Assembly: GCA_028281005.1 (NCBI GenBank)
Contig: JANQKS010000036.1
Location: 22,159-86,158 of the forward strand
DNA length: 64,000 nucleotides
Source of the DNA: Pseudomonadales bacterium
GTDB taxonomy: Bacteria; Pseudomonadota; Gammaproteobacteria; Pseudomonadales; Azotimanducaceae
Reading direction: 5' to 3'
In this document: positions 36,647-46,263 of the stretch, in pieces
How the letters are laid out: every line of letters begins with the position of its first letter
Numbering within the stretch: position 1 is the stretch's first letter
Notes under the pieces: model-generated
Databases searched by the model: none
What the model was told of the DNA's origin: nothing
What the model saw: the letters and a program-made list of their open reading frames with translations, nothing else
Program-made: the position numbers and the translations under genes

Positions 36647-37701
36647 CGCTGGGCCACCGCTTCTGCGCGCTGCCGCTGGATGCGTTCGGCCAGTTGATGC
36701 ACCGCCATGGCATACATATGGCTGCGGTTATAGCGCGTAATGACGTAAAAATCGTGCAACCCTAACCAGTACTCATCCCCGTCAGCGGCATCCAGCTTGT
36801 ATAAAGCTGCTTTGGCGGACGGCTGAAGCTGCACAGAGTCTGGGATTTGCACGCCACGCGCCTGCAGCTCAGCCACCGTATGACGCAATTCAAGCGAAGC
36901 ATTGGCCATACTGGCAAGGGTCGCATCCGCGAGGGTAACCGGCACGGCAACCGGTCCATTCCCGCGCCAGCGGTGGCGAGCAAAATAGTTGGCCACACTG
37001 CCAATGGCATCTACCGGGTTCCGCCAGATATCGCGCACGCCATCTGCGTCAAAGTCCACCGCATAGTGGCGATAGCTTGACGGAATGAACTGCCCGTAAC
37101 CCATCGCACCCGCGTATGAGCCGGTCAGCTGGCGCGGGTCTTTGCCTTCCTCACGCGCCAACAGCAAAAACTCCGTAAGCTCTTTGCGGAAAAATTTAGC
37201 GCGCGGCGGATAGTCAAAACCCAAGGTAGTGAGCGCATCCAGGACGGGAAAGGAGCCGGTGACCTGCCCGTAGCGAGTCTCAATGCCTAGAATGGCAACA
37301 ATGTAGTGCGGGGCAACACCGTAAGCCTGCGCCGCCCGCTCTAGCGTTGCCTGATGCGCCGCCCAAAAGGCCACACCTTGCTCTACGCGGGGTTCATCAA
37401 CCAGGTGATTACGGTAGCGCGCCCAGGTCCACACCCGCTCAGCAGGTTTAGAGATGCGCTCGATGATATCTTGACGCTGTCGCACCTCAGCAAACATCTG
37501 CTGCAACGCTGCGTGCTGAAAACCATGCTGCTCACTCAACTGTGCGATGTACTCGGCAATGTCGGCGCGCTGCGCATAAGGTGTGGGGTGCACGGCAGGG
37601 TCGGTTTGCGCCAGTGATGGCGCCGCTAAGCTGCCGAACACAAGCACGGCCCAGCTAAGGTGGTGTAGGCGCTTCAGCAACCGCTCCACCATTTGCCGCA
37701 T
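36643..37701 (-). CDS. mltB: Lytic murein transglycosylase B
   Basis: A GH103-type transglycosylase of about 352 residues, cutting peptidoglycan glycan chains. The catalytic Glu is in ILGIETRYGQVTGSFPVLDA, followed by AGAMGYGQFIPSSYRHYA. The ATG at 37701 gives a signal peptide (HHLSWAVLVFGSLAAPSLAQ) without a lipobox, so the product is a soluble periplasmic form rather than the lipoprotein of E. coli. The open frame extends upstream into rodA, but no better start is seen. Confidence 0.93.
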   Translation of the reverse strand: MRQMVERLLKRLHHLSWAVLVFGSLAAPSLAQTDPAVHPTPYAQRADIAEYIAQLSEQHGFQHAALQQMFAEVRQRQDIIERISKPAERVWTWARYRNHLVDEPRVEQGVAFWAAHQATLERAAQAYGVAPHYIVAILGIETRYGQVTGSFPVLDALTTLGFDYPPRAKFFRKELTEFLLLAREEGKDPRQLTGSYAGAMGYGQFIPSSYRHYAVDFDADGVRDIWRNPVDAIGSVANYFARHRWRGNGPVAVPVTLADATLASMANASLELRHTVAELQARGVQIPDSVQLQPSAKAALYKLDAADGDEYWLGLHDFYVITRYNRSHMYAMAVHQLAERIQRQRAEAVAQR

Positions 37702-37788
37702 TGCGACGGTTCGACGCTCAAATGGGGAAACCGTCATGGTCAAACTACATCTAGCCATCCACTTGCCCAATACTGCTAATTTACCTAA

Positions 37789-37816
37789 CCCTTGTAATCC
37801 CTCGTAACCCTCGTTA
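37789..37816. repeat. Three tandem copies of a 9-10 base unit upstream of mltB
   Basis: CCCTTGTAAT, CCCTCGTAA and CCCTCGTTA follow one another in the spacer after rodA; the last copy includes the rodA stop codon (37814-37816). It is one of many short tandem duplications in spacers here. Confidence 0.75.
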
Positions 37817-38941
37817 CCAAGCCTTATGTGAACGAATGGCCATGAGGATGCCAAAACTTGCCATCAAGGTAATGGCGGAGGTACCGCCGTAACTCACCAG
37901 CGGCAGAGGCACACCCACCACCGGCAGCAAACCGCTGACCATGGCGATGTTCACAAACACGTAGACAAAAAATGTCAGGATTAGTGCCCCGGACAACAGG
38001 CGGCCAAACGTGCTCTGGGCACTGGCCGCCATAAACAAACCGCGACCTATGACCAACACATACAACACCAACAGCAACAGCACGCCGAGCAAACCAAGCT
38101 CCTCGCCAACCACCGCAATGATAAAGTCCGTGCGGGCTTCAGGTAGAAAGTCTAAGTGACTCTGGGTGCCTTGCAACAGGCCTTTACCCAACACTCCGCC
38201 TGAGCCGATGGCCGTGGTGGATTGCATGATGTTCCACCCCGCGCCGAGCGGGTCACTTTCCGGGTCAAACAGCGTCAATATGCGCTGCCGCTGGTAATCC
38301 TGCAGGGTGTACCACAAACCCGGCGCTGCCGCGGCAAAGGCGAGTGCAGCGTAGAACATCCAGCGCCACGGCAATCCGGCGAGCACCACCACTGCCAGAC
38401 CAGCCCCGGCGACCAGGATGCCCGTACCTAAATCGGGCTGCGCAATGATGGCGCCCGCAGGAACAGCCACAATCGCCAGCGCCACGCAGACGTCTTTAAA
38501 TGAAGGCGGCAACGGCCGGCCATGGAAGTACCAGGCAACCGCCATGGGTGCCGCAATTTTCATGAGCTCCGAGGGTTGGAAGCGAATTATACCGGGTATG
38601 TCGAGCCAGCGCTGGGAACCTTTTACCGTGACGCCGAACAGCAACACCATGATCAGCAGGAAAACGCCAAACAAGTACACAAACGGCGCCCAGCGCATAT
38701 AGATCTGCGGCGGCAGCTGCGCGGCAATGACCAGAGCCACAAAGGCCAAACCAATGCGCACCAACTGCGCTTGAAAGAGCACTTCACTGCGGTTCACCGC
38801 GCTGTACAACACCACCAAACCAAACCCAATCACCATGCTCAGCAACAACAGCATCACGGGATCGATATGAATCGCATGCAGCCAACGCCCATGCAACTCG
38901 CGTTCGTGTTGGGGGAGACTGCGAATAAAGTCGTTGGCCAC
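37814..38941 (-). CDS. rodA: Rod-shape SEDS glycosyltransferase
   Basis: A 375-residue membrane peptidoglycan polymerase of the SEDS family, with about 10 helices. Landmarks are MIGFGLVVLYSAV (first segments), QPDLGTGILVAGAG (catalytic Asp region) and GVPLPLVSYGGTSAITLMASFG near the end. It partners PBP2, whose gene lies immediately upstream. The GTG start comes 19 bases after the mrdA stop. The name mrdB is also used. Confidence 0.97.
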   Translation of the reverse strand: MANDFIRSLPQHERELHGRWLHAIHIDPVMLLLLSMVIGFGLVVLYSAVNRSEVLFQAQLVRIGLAFVALVIAAQLPPQIYMRWAPFVYLFGVFLLIMVLLFGVTVKGSQRWLDIPGIIRFQPSELMKIAAPMAVAWYFHGRPLPPSFKDVCVALAIVAVPAGAIIAQPDLGTGILVAGAGLAVVVLAGLPWRWMFYAALAFAAAAPGLWYTLQDYQRQRILTLFDPESDPLGAGWNIMQSTTAIGSGGVLGKGLLQGTQSHLDFLPEARTDFIIAVVGEELGLLGVLLLLVLYVLVIGRGLFMAASAQSTFGRLLSGALILTFFVYVFVNIAMVSGLLPVVGVPLPLVSYGGTSAITLMASFGILMAIRSHKAW

Positions 38942-38960
38942 TGCTTAAACGACCTCGAGC

Positions 38961-40844
38961 CTACCTGAGCGCCAGCTGCGGCAGCAGATAAGCATCCATC
39001 ACCTCTCTTGCCACGGGTGCCGCCACCGAGCTGCCCCCACCGCCATTTTCCACCAGCACGGAGAGCGCGATGAGCGGTTTGTCCGCGGGTGCAAAGGCAA
39101 TAAACCAGGCGTGTTTACGCTGAAACTCAGCCAGCTCTTCTTCGTTGTATTCCTCACCCTGAGGGATCTCTACGACCTGAGCGGTACCCGACTTACCCGC
39201 CATGCGATAAGCGATGTCGCGACCTATATAGGCCCACGCGGTGCCATTCCCACGAAACCCTTGATTGCCGCGATGAATGACGTCCTCCATGGCATCCACC
39301 ATATTTTCCCAATCGTCGGCGCTTGGCCCCACCACTTCCGGCCAGGGTGGGGGTGGGTCCGCCTCGGGCAGGGGTGCATCGCTGGACAACAACATGCGCG
39401 GCCGCACCAGGCGCCCGCGATTGGCTATGGTCGCCGCCACCGTCGCCATTTGCAGCGGGGTCACCAACATGTCCCCTTGGCCAATGCTCATGTTAACGGA
39501 ATCCCCGGGATACCAGATTTCCCCTTTATAACCACGTTTCCACACAGGATCCGGCAACAACCCCCGGCTGGCATCCGCGACATCGATAGACGTGGCTTCG
39601 CCGAAGCCAAACTGCGCGGAAAAATCCACCAGCCGTTCCACCGGCATACGGGTTGCTAGGTCATAAAAGAACACGTTGGAGGAGCGGTAAATGGCGCGTC
39701 GCAAATCAACCGTACCTTGGCCGCCGGCGTTGTTGCGCGTCCAGCTCCAGTCACGGAAGATCCGCTGTTGACCCGGTAGCTTAAAATAACCGCGGTCTTC
39801 CACGGTTTCGTCCCAGGTCACCACCTCCTCGACTATGCCGGCCAGACCAACAATGGGTTTGAAGGTCGAACCCGGCGCATACTGGCCGTTTACCGCGCGG
39901 TTAAACAACGGTTTGTAGACTGCATGGCTGAGTTCGGAGAACTGTTCGGTGCTCATACCGGAAATAAACAGGTTGGGGTCGTAACCCGGATTGCTGACCA
40001 TGGCCAACACCCCACCTGAGCGCGGATCCAACGCCACGACGCTGCCGCGCCGCTCACCTAACGCAGCGCTGGCCGCAATCTGCAGGCGGCTGTCTAAGTG
40101 TAAGCTGATGTTCTGACCAGCAACCGGTCGCTGAATATCTAACACCTGACGTATGCGGCCGTGAGCATCGGTCTCCACCTGCTGGTAGCCGACGTCCCCA
40201 TGCAGGGAGCGCTCATAGTATTTTTCTACACCACGGCGACCAACAAATTTGGTGGCGCTGTAGGTAACTTCGTCAAGCCGCTGCAAATCCTCTTCGGTGA
40301 CCCGGCGCACGGAGCCGATGGCGTGGGCTAACAAAGACCCGTACGGATAGTTGCGGATTTGTTCCGAAGTGATTTCTACGCCGCGAAAGCGATGACGATT
40401 TACCGCCAGCACGGCAATCTCTTCTTCGCTCAGCGCTTGACGCAAGGCCACCGGTTCTAATGGACGGCGTTTGCGCCGCAGGCGGGTTTCGAAGTCTGAT
40501 ATGTCCGCGGGTGTGACACTGACCAAACGACCCAGGCGCTCTATGGTGCTGGCGAGATTATCAATGCGTTCAGTGACCAAGGTCAGGTTAGAGGTGACCC
40601 GATTATCCGCCAGCAACTCACCGTGCCGATCGAAGATGAGGCCGCGCGGCGGTGCCAGCGGCTGCACTTGGATGCGGTTCTGATCAGATCGGGTCACATA
40701 AGTTTCGTGCTCCCAAACCTGCAGCTGCACAAAACGTAATGCCAGCAAACCGACCAGCAGCAGAACGCCTAAAAACAAAACCACCGTTCGCGAGCCAAAC
40801 ATCTGTTGCTCACGTATGGGATCTTTAATGGATAAGCCAACCAT
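38961..40844 (-). CDS. mrdA: Penicillin-binding protein 2
   Basis: A 627-residue class B transpeptidase of the elongasome. One N-terminal membrane helix (VVLFLGVLLLVGLLALRFVQ) precedes the dimerisation domain and the transpeptidase domain with PGSTFKPI (Ser-x-x-Lys), YRSSNVFFY (Ser-x-Asn) and GKSGTAQVV (Lys-Ser-Gly-Thr). Length matches E. coli PBP2. It works with RodA to extend the side wall. Confidence 0.97.
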   Translation of the reverse strand: MVGLSIKDPIREQQMFGSRTVVLFLGVLLLVGLLALRFVQLQVWEHETYVTRSDQNRIQVQPLAPPRGLIFDRHGELLADNRVTSNLTLVTERIDNLASTIERLGRLVSVTPADISDFETRLRRKRRPLEPVALRQALSEEEIAVLAVNRHRFRGVEITSEQIRNYPYGSLLAHAIGSVRRVTEEDLQRLDEVTYSATKFVGRRGVEKYYERSLHGDVGYQQVETDAHGRIRQVLDIQRPVAGQNISLHLDSRLQIAASAALGERRGSVVALDPRSGGVLAMVSNPGYDPNLFISGMSTEQFSELSHAVYKPLFNRAVNGQYAPGSTFKPIVGLAGIVEEVVTWDETVEDRGYFKLPGQQRIFRDWSWTRNNAGGQGTVDLRRAIYRSSNVFFYDLATRMPVERLVDFSAQFGFGEATSIDVADASRGLLPDPVWKRGYKGEIWYPGDSVNMSIGQGDMLVTPLQMATVAATIANRGRLVRPRMLLSSDAPLPEADPPPPWPEVVGPSADDWENMVDAMEDVIHRGNQGFRGNGTAWAYIGRDIAYRMAGKSGTAQVVEIPQGEEYNEEELAEFQRKHAWFIAFAPADKPLIALSVLVENGGGGSSVAAPVAREVMDAYLLPQLALR

Positions 40845-40852
40845 GATTAACG

Positions 40853-41317
40853 TTAGGCTCGATGGTACGGGTGCCCCGCCCCGATACTCCAGGCACGATA
40901 GAGTGCTTCGGCCGCCACCACGCGCACGAGGTAGTGGGGAAATGTTAAAGATGATAGTGACATCAGTTCATCGGCGCGCTTGAGCGCTGCTTTGCTCAAG
41001 CCGTCGGAGCCACCGATCAGAAAGGCGACATTGCGGCCCGCCATACGCCACTGTTCCATTTTATCCGCCAATTGCACACTACTGACCGGTCGCCCACTTT
41101 CCGTCAACGCCACTACCCAATCGTCATCACTCAATTGCGCCGTCATCTTGGCGCCTTCAGCCTGCACAAACTGCGCAACATCACCGTGGTGTTTAGGGGC
41201 GGTGATTTCCACCAATTCTAACGGCATTTCCCTGGGCATGCGCTTTGCGTATTCCGCAAAACCCTCACGCACCCAGGCAGGGGATTTCACGCCTACAGAC
41301 AGCAATCGAAATTTCAT
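40853..41317 (-). CDS. rlmH: 23S rRNA pseudouridine1915 N3-methyltransferase
   Basis: A 154-residue SPOUT-type methyltransferase acting on helix 69 of 23S rRNA. The knot region contains AFLIGGSDGLSKAALKRADE and LTFPHYLVRVVAAEALYRAWS; the end GHPYHRA is diagnostic. The ATG at 41317 with AGGAAA upstream gives the universal start MKFRLLSVG. The gene is eight bases upstream of mrdA. Confidence 0.97.
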   Translation of the reverse strand: MKFRLLSVGVKSPAWVREGFAEYAKRMPREMPLELVEITAPKHHGDVAQFVQAEGAKMTAQLSDDDWVVALTESGRPVSSVQLADKMEQWRMAGRNVAFLIGGSDGLSKAALKRADELMSLSSLTFPHYLVRVVAAEALYRAWSIGAGHPYHRA

Positions 41318-41375
41318 GGCTGCGTAGTTTCCTGCTTTGCGTGGCAGGACGCTAGTGCTCAGAAGCACCCTATAT

Positions 41376-41723
41376 CTACAGCGTGGATTCGTTGTCAGCC
41401 GGTAATTCCGACCACAACCTCTCCAGATCGTAAAACTCGCGGGCGTCTTTCTGCATGACATGCACGATGACATCGCCTACATCCAACAACACCCATTCGT
41501 ACGTCTCCCTGCCTTCGACGCCCCGAGGCGCCTCACCAAACTGTTTGGCAGCCTCAACGGCGCGATCAACCAGCGCTTTGACATGTCGATTCGACGTGCC
41601 GCTGACCAACAGCATGTAGTCCGTTATGGGGGTGAGTTTAGAAACTTCTAAAGCGAGGATGTCTTGCCCTTTGCCATCTTCAAGGGCATTTACGAGGTGA
41701 TCACGCAGTTTTGTTGCGCTCAA
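41376..41723 (-). CDS. rsfS: Ribosomal silencing factor RsfS
   Basis: A 115-residue protein that binds L14 and blocks 30S-50S joining in starvation. It shows the family segments LEVSKLTPITDYMLLVSGTSNRHV and YEWVLLDVGDVIVHVM followed by REFYDLERLW. The TTG start overlaps the nadD stop by four bases (TTGA). Confidence 0.95.
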   Translation of the reverse strand: MSATKLRDHLVNALEDGKGQDILALEVSKLTPITDYMLLVSGTSNRHVKALVDRAVEAAKQFGEAPRGVEGRETYEWVLLDVGDVIVHVMQKDAREFYDLERLWSELPADNESTL

Positions 41724-42358
41724 ATAGCGTTCTCCGTATTAACGTAGAGCCGATGTTGCCTAATATAGGCATAGACGGGGGGCGCAAGCAAATGCTCTAC
41801 GGCCTTGCCGGCGGCTATGTCTGACCGAATGGCAGTGGCGGACACTTCTTTCATGGCGATGTTCAAACGGTATATTTGTCCAACACGGCCTGGATCAAAA
41901 GTTTGTACCTCATGGGTATGACACAAAGATTGCACGGCTTCAGGTTCTTGCCGAGTATCACCTGGGCGTTCCACAACAATCAGGTTGCAAAAATCCAGCA
42001 GCGATTGCCAGCGATACCAGATGGGCAGCGTGGCGAAGGCATCTTGTCCAAGGATCCAGCAAGGCACTACAGCGTTGGCGCTTTCCCGCACCGCCATGAC
42101 CGTGTCGATCGTAAATGAAGTGCCCGACCGCTGCAGTTCCATGTCATCAGCCACCAAGCCAGGGTGTTGATCACACGCCAGGCACAACATTTGCCAGCGA
42201 TGCGCGGTGTTTTCCGCCGGGGCTCCGCGATGCCCGGGTCTGGCAGCCAACACCATGCGCACCTCAGCAAGCTCAAGCGCACGCTTAACCGCAAGTGCGG
42301 CATGGGTATGCCCGGTGTGCACAGGATCGAAGGTACCGCCATACAAGCCAACTAACAC
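41720..42358 (-). CDS. nadD: Nicotinate-nucleotide adenylyltransferase
   Basis: A 212-residue enzyme forming deamido-NAD from nicotinate mononucleotide and ATP. The nucleotidyltransferase motifs are VGLYGGTFDPVHTGHTHAAL and, near the end, VSATAIRSDIAAGK. Length is the family norm. The GTG start at 42358 has AGGT upstream. It is coupled to rsfS downstream by a TTGA overlap. Confidence 0.96.
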   Translation of the reverse strand: MLVGLYGGTFDPVHTGHTHAALAVKRALELAEVRMVLAARPGHRGAPAENTAHRWQMLCLACDQHPGLVADDMELQRSGTSFTIDTVMAVRESANAVVPCWILGQDAFATLPIWYRWQSLLDFCNLIVVERPGDTRQEPEAVQSLCHTHEVQTFDPGRVGQIYRLNIAMKEVSATAIRSDIAAGKAVEHLLAPPVYAYIRQHRLYVNTENAI

Positions 42359-42367
42359 CGGGTCTAC

Positions 42368-42973
42368 CTACTCTTGGAATTTCCTGACGATGCGGGACAG
42401 TTCCATCAAACGCTCCTTAGGCCAACGCAACTGCAGCAGCGCTTGTTTGATTTCCGGTTCAATCGGCAGCAGATCCGCCAAACGAAAACTCACCGAACGC
42501 GCCTGGTCGAAGTCCACCTCCAAATCAAGCTTTTGCACCAACGGGTGCTGGGTGAGCTGCTTCAGCACTTCAACGAGATTGGCATGCTCGGGTTGCAGCT
42601 CCCCGGCCACCTCTTCGGCCAAAAACTCCACTTCTCCGAGCAACAAATGATCTTTTTGCTGGTGCGCACGGCGCACACGAAACTTCCGCTCGCCGCGAGC
42701 GACAATGCCTAACAAACCGTTATCCGCCTGATTAAAGTCAACGATGCGGGCTTCGGTGCCGATGTCGAAAATATCGGGTGCTTGCTCTTGGTCGCTCAGG
42801 CGTGCCTCGTTGCCTTCCCGAATCAATACCACCCCAAAACCACTGTCCGTACGCAGGCAGTGACGCACCATGTCCACATAGCGCGGCTCGAAAATGCGCA
42901 ACGGCAACACGCCCCCGGGAAACAGCACCGTGCGCAAAGGGAACAGCGGGATCTCGGCTTGGTTATCGCTCAT
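42368..42973 (-). CDS. Lon N-terminal-domain protein (LON peptidase substrate-binding family)
   Basis: A 201-residue protein consisting only of the Lon substrate-binding domain: IPLFPLRTVLFPGGVLPLRIFEPRY and GFGVVLIREGNE, then a helical C-terminus. No ATPase or protease part is present. Stand-alone members are widespread and of unknown role. The start is immediately after the amidase stop (TAG-ATG) and its end is nine bases before nadD, so it bridges both on one transcript. Confidence 0.88.
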   Translation of the reverse strand: MSDNQAEIPLFPLRTVLFPGGVLPLRIFEPRYVDMVRHCLRTDSGFGVVLIREGNEARLSDQEQAPDIFDIGTEARIVDFNQADNGLLGIVARGERKFRVRRAHQQKDHLLLGEVEFLAEEVAGELQPEHANLVEVLKQLTQHPLVQKLDLEVDFDQARSVSFRLADLLPIEPEIKQALLQLRWPKERLMELSRIVRKFQE

Positions 42974-44476
42974 CTATGTTGTTAGAAGCGGCGCCCGTTT
43001 GTCTGCCCAGGGTTGCGCTTCCTCGAGTTGATAGGCGAGCTCCAGCAACAGTTTTTCTTGCCCGTACTTGGCCATGAACATGCTACCGATGGGTAATCCC
43101 GCTGTATTCCAGCTCAACGGCAAAGAAATGGCCGGCGTGCCAATGGCATTGGCCAACGGTGTATAGCCGACGTAGTCAAAGGTACGCTGTTTCAGGACCG
43201 CCGGCGGTTGATCCGGCGCCTGCACGCCAATTCGCGGCGGCGCGGAGGTGAGTACCGGGGTGAGCCACACATCGTAATCCTGCATAAATGTCGCCACCGT
43301 GGCTTGCACTTCGGTGAACAGCGCCACCACTCGGGCCAAGCCAGCTTCCCCGACCCCTTCAAAATGTTCGGCCAAGTACAGCGTCCATGGTTCTAACAAG
43401 TTTTCCAACTGAGCTGCCGGTACACCACCGTTCAGCAATTGCTCACGCACCCCCCAGGCCATCTGTGACCATAAATCGAGGAAAGCGTCTTCAAAAGCTT
43501 GACCGTCGTACTGCGGCGCCGCCTCTACCACCTCATGACCCAAATCGGCACACAATTGGGCCACCTGCTGCTGTGCGGCCAACACATCAGCATCGGGCTG
43601 GGTGCCTTTAGCCGTGTCGGTGGAGAACGCAATTTTCAGCTTGCCCTTAGTGGGCGCGGCAACAAATCCAACCGGAGACAAACCCAGACCGCCGCTACCG
43701 GCTTCACCCATGGCCAGCAGCACCGCGTTGTCCCGCACGCTGCGGCTCACGGCGTGACGCACACCGATCTGCGTCACCTGGGTGTCGTTTTGTTCACCCA
43801 CCATGCGCCCACGGCTGGTTTTGAGGCCAACCAGACCGCAACACGATGCGGGGATGCGAATGGAACCGCCACCATCACTGGCTTGGGCAGCCGGCACAAT
43901 ACCCGCCGCCACCGCGGCGGCAGCGCCACCGGATGATCCCCCCGGAGAATGGTCCAAGTTCCAAGGATTACGGCACACCCCCAACGCTAACGATTCCGTG
44001 GTGCCAATCAGTCCAAACTCCGGCGTGTTGGATTTACCCATGATGTTCACACCACCGGCCTTCACCGCCTGCACCAGGGGTGCATCCTGTTGCGCAATGT
44101 TGTCCATGAAGGCACGGCATGCGTAGCTGGTGCGCACGCCCACCACGTCACTGAGGTCTTTGATGAGATACGGCACCCCTTGTAGCGGCCCGCTGAACAT
44201 CCCGGCTGCCGCCTTTTGTTGGGCCGCTTCATACATCGGCGTGACGATGGCATTAACCTGATCGTTGACTGCGGCAGCGCGATCCAAGGCAACCCGCAGG
44301 AGCTCTTGCGCAGACACATCACCCTTAGACAGCAACATTGCCTGGCCTAACCCGTCGGCTTGGGTAGGGTCCGTCACCGCAGACACATCCGATCCGGGCA
44401 TGCCGCATCCAGCGGCAGCCAACGCCGCCAATCCGGCAGAGCCGTGTTGTACAAACTTGCGACGGTTTAACTTCAT
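42974..44476 (-). CDS. Exported amidase of the amidase-signature family
   Basis: A 500-residue hydrolase. The N-terminus MKLNRRKFVQHG, then LAALAAAGCG, has a twin-arginine signal with a lipobox-like AAGC, so it is probably Tat-exported and may be lipidated. The Ser-cisSer-Lys centre is visible: YLIKDLSD (Lys), the HSPGGSSGGAAAAVAAG segment and DGGGSIRIPASCCG. The target amide is not known; relatives include aryl-acylamidases and 6-aminohexanoate cyclic-dimer hydrolases. It heads the leftward LON-nadD-rsfS series. Confidence 0.88.
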   Translation of the reverse strand: MKLNRRKFVQHGSAGLAALAAAGCGMPGSDVSAVTDPTQADGLGQAMLLSKGDVSAQELLRVALDRAAAVNDQVNAIVTPMYEAAQQKAAAGMFSGPLQGVPYLIKDLSDVVGVRTSYACRAFMDNIAQQDAPLVQAVKAGGVNIMGKSNTPEFGLIGTTESLALGVCRNPWNLDHSPGGSSGGAAAAVAAGIVPAAQASDGGGSIRIPASCCGLVGLKTSRGRMVGEQNDTQVTQIGVRHAVSRSVRDNAVLLAMGEAGSGGLGLSPVGFVAAPTKGKLKIAFSTDTAKGTQPDADVLAAQQQVAQLCADLGHEVVEAAPQYDGQAFEDAFLDLWSQMAWGVREQLLNGGVPAAQLENLLEPWTLYLAEHFEGVGEAGLARVVALFTEVQATVATFMQDYDVWLTPVLTSAPPRIGVQAPDQPPAVLKQRTFDYVGYTPLANAIGTPAISLPLSWNTAGLPIGSMFMAKYGQEKLLLELAYQLEEAQPWADKRAPLLTT

Positions 44477-44636
44477 CAGATTCGCCTCTTAACTGTCCTA
44501 ACTGCCATCACTGTTACAACGCCCAACACTCGCATCACGCTGATCCCTTGAATCGTTGACCCCGCAGCGAGGACCTCTATTTACTTACGCGCGGGATTAC
44601 TTCAGTGTGTCGCCCACCTTGAGTCAGGATGGGAAG

Positions 44637-45389
44637 ATGCTGGAGTCTTTTCAAATTCGCAATTTCACCGCACCCCTCGCCGATGGCACCCCTGTCAGCC
44701 ATGACGTGTATAGCAAAGGTGACGGCGGTGCATGCGTGGTCATCATACAGGAACTACCGGGTATTGGACCGGAGACCATCAGCTTGGCAAATACCTTTGT
44801 TGAGCGGGGTTTTCGCGTGGTGTTACCTCATCTATTTGGCCCGCTCGGCAAAATCTCCCTCGGTGGCAACACGCTGCGGGTATTTTGTATGCGCAAAGAA
44901 TTTACGTTGTTTACCAGCCACAAAAGTAGCCCCATCGTCGACTGGTTACGCGCGCTGTGCCAGGACCTGAAAGCCAACCATGACGCCAGTGGCGTTGGTG
45001 TGATTGGCATGTGTTTGACGGGCAACTTCGCCATCTCTCTGATGGCCGATGACAGCGTGTTGGCGGGGGTCGCGTCACAGCCTTCGATGCCGCTGATGAA
45101 ACAGGACGACTTACACATGTCCAGCGAGGAGGTGGCCGCCGCACGCGAAGGGATTGATCAAAAGGGCAGAATGATGGCGTTGCGCTTCAGCGGCGATCCG
45201 CTGTGTACCGGCAGAAAGTTTGCCGCCATCGCCAAAGCGTTCAACGACGACAAAGAACGCATCAAGCTAGTGGAGTTGCCGGGCAAAGGCCATTCGGTGT
45301 TAACCCTGGACCTCATCAAAGGGGGTGAATCTGCCCAACACGCACTCAACGAGGTGCTGGACTATTTCACGGAGCAATTGAAGGCTTAA
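44637..45389 (+). CDS. Dienelactone-hydrolase-family protein
   Basis: A 250-residue alpha/beta hydrolase. ACVVIIQELPGIGPETISLAN matches the DLH oxyanion region; GVIGMCLTGNF carries the nucleophile as Cys, as in dienelactone hydrolases, and the later FSGDPLC Asp and GKGHSVL His complete the triad. The substrate is not evident. The ATG at 44637 has AGGA six bases upstream; a TTG at 44556 would add 27 residues with no ribosome site. uppP follows four bases later. Confidence 0.87.
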   Translation: MLESFQIRNFTAPLADGTPVSHDVYSKGDGGACVVIIQELPGIGPETISLANTFVERGFRVVLPHLFGPLGKISLGGNTLRVFCMRKEFTLFTSHKSSPIVDWLRALCQDLKANHDASGVGVIGMCLTGNFAISLMADDSVLAGVASQPSMPLMKQDDLHMSSEEVAAAREGIDQKGRMMALRFSGDPLCTGRKFAAIAKAFNDDKERIKLVELPGKGHSVLTLDLIKGGESAQHALNEVLDYFTEQLKA

Positions 45390-45393
45390 CGGC

Positions 45394-46185
45394 TTGGATT
45401 GGCTGCAGCTTATCTTCCTCAGCCTGGTTCAAGGGCTGACAGAATTTTTACCCATTTCCAGCTCCGCCCACCTGGTGCTGCCTGCGCAGCTCACCGATTG
45501 GCCGGATCAGGGTTTGGCCTTCGACGTGGGTGTACATTTCGGCACGCTGCTGGCCGTGGTGGCCTACTTTCGGTCTGAACTGTGGGGCATGGCCAATGGC
45601 GCTTTGCGGTATCCCCTACATCGAGAGTACAACGCAGACCTCGACCTGATGTTGAAATTGGCGCTGGCTACGTTGCCTGTTGTCATTGTCGGTTTTCTCG
45701 CCAAAGACTGGGTCGAAACACACCTGCGTACCGTGCCGGTCATCGCCTGCACCACGATACTGTTTGCCTTGGCACTGTGGTTCGCCGACCGTCAGCCGGG
45801 AAACAGTGAACAACCACGCTGGTCAGACGCGGGTCTCATCGGCTTAGCGCAAGTGTTGGCGCTGGTACCCGGCACTTCTCGTTCCGGCATCACCATTACC
45901 GCGGCGTTGCTGTTGGGTATGAGTCGCACGGGGGCCGCACGGTTTTCATTCCTGCTGGCCATACCCACCATTGCCGGTGCGCAGCTGCTGCTGACCTTAG
46001 ATCTCGTAGAAGCCGGTACCCAACAGGGGATACGTGATTTACTGGCGGGTGCGGTGATCGCGGGTATCTCAGCCTACCTGTGCATCCACTACTTTATCGC
46101 CTTGGTGGAACGCACAGGCATGCTACCCTATGTGGTCTACCGCCTCCTGTTGGGTGGCTTTTTGCTGCTGATCTACTACGGGTAG
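45394..46185 (+). CDS. uppP: Undecaprenyl-diphosphatase
   Basis: A 263-residue membrane enzyme recycling the peptidoglycan lipid carrier; also called BacA. Signatures are LVQGLTEFLPISSSAHLVLP with the catalytic Glu and Ser run, and ALVPGTSRSGITITAALLL. It has about eight helices. The TTG start at 45394 lies four bases after the hydrolase stop and lacks a clear ribosome site, so translation is probably coupled. Confidence 0.96.
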   Translation: MDWLQLIFLSLVQGLTEFLPISSSAHLVLPAQLTDWPDQGLAFDVGVHFGTLLAVVAYFRSELWGMANGALRYPLHREYNADLDLMLKLALATLPVVIVGFLAKDWVETHLRTVPVIACTTILFALALWFADRQPGNSEQPRWSDAGLIGLAQVLALVPGTSRSGITITAALLLGMSRTGAARFSFLLAIPTIAGAQLLLTLDLVEAGTQQGIRDLLAGAVIAGISAYLCIHYFIALVERTGMLPYVVYRLLLGGFLLLIYYG

Positions 46186-46196
46186 TGCAAGCAACA

Positions 46197-46228
46197 GCCT
46201 GACCAAGTAACGGCCTGGCCAAGTAAGA
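46197..46228. repeat. Tandem pair of 16-base units after uppP
   Basis: GCCTGACCAAGTAACG is followed at once by GCCTGGCCAAGTAAGA (13 of 16 bases alike). It lies in the spacer between the converging uppP and ssb genes. No gene or stem-loop explains it. Confidence 0.75.
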
Positions 46229-46263
46229 GACTGCCAAAGTTCGGACTTTAAACGCGCTGGCGC

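Noticed and set aside
44556..44636. Longer start (TTG) of the dienelactone-hydrolase-like gene
   Set aside because: No ribosome site; the added 27 residues do not look like a signal peptide or family sequence.
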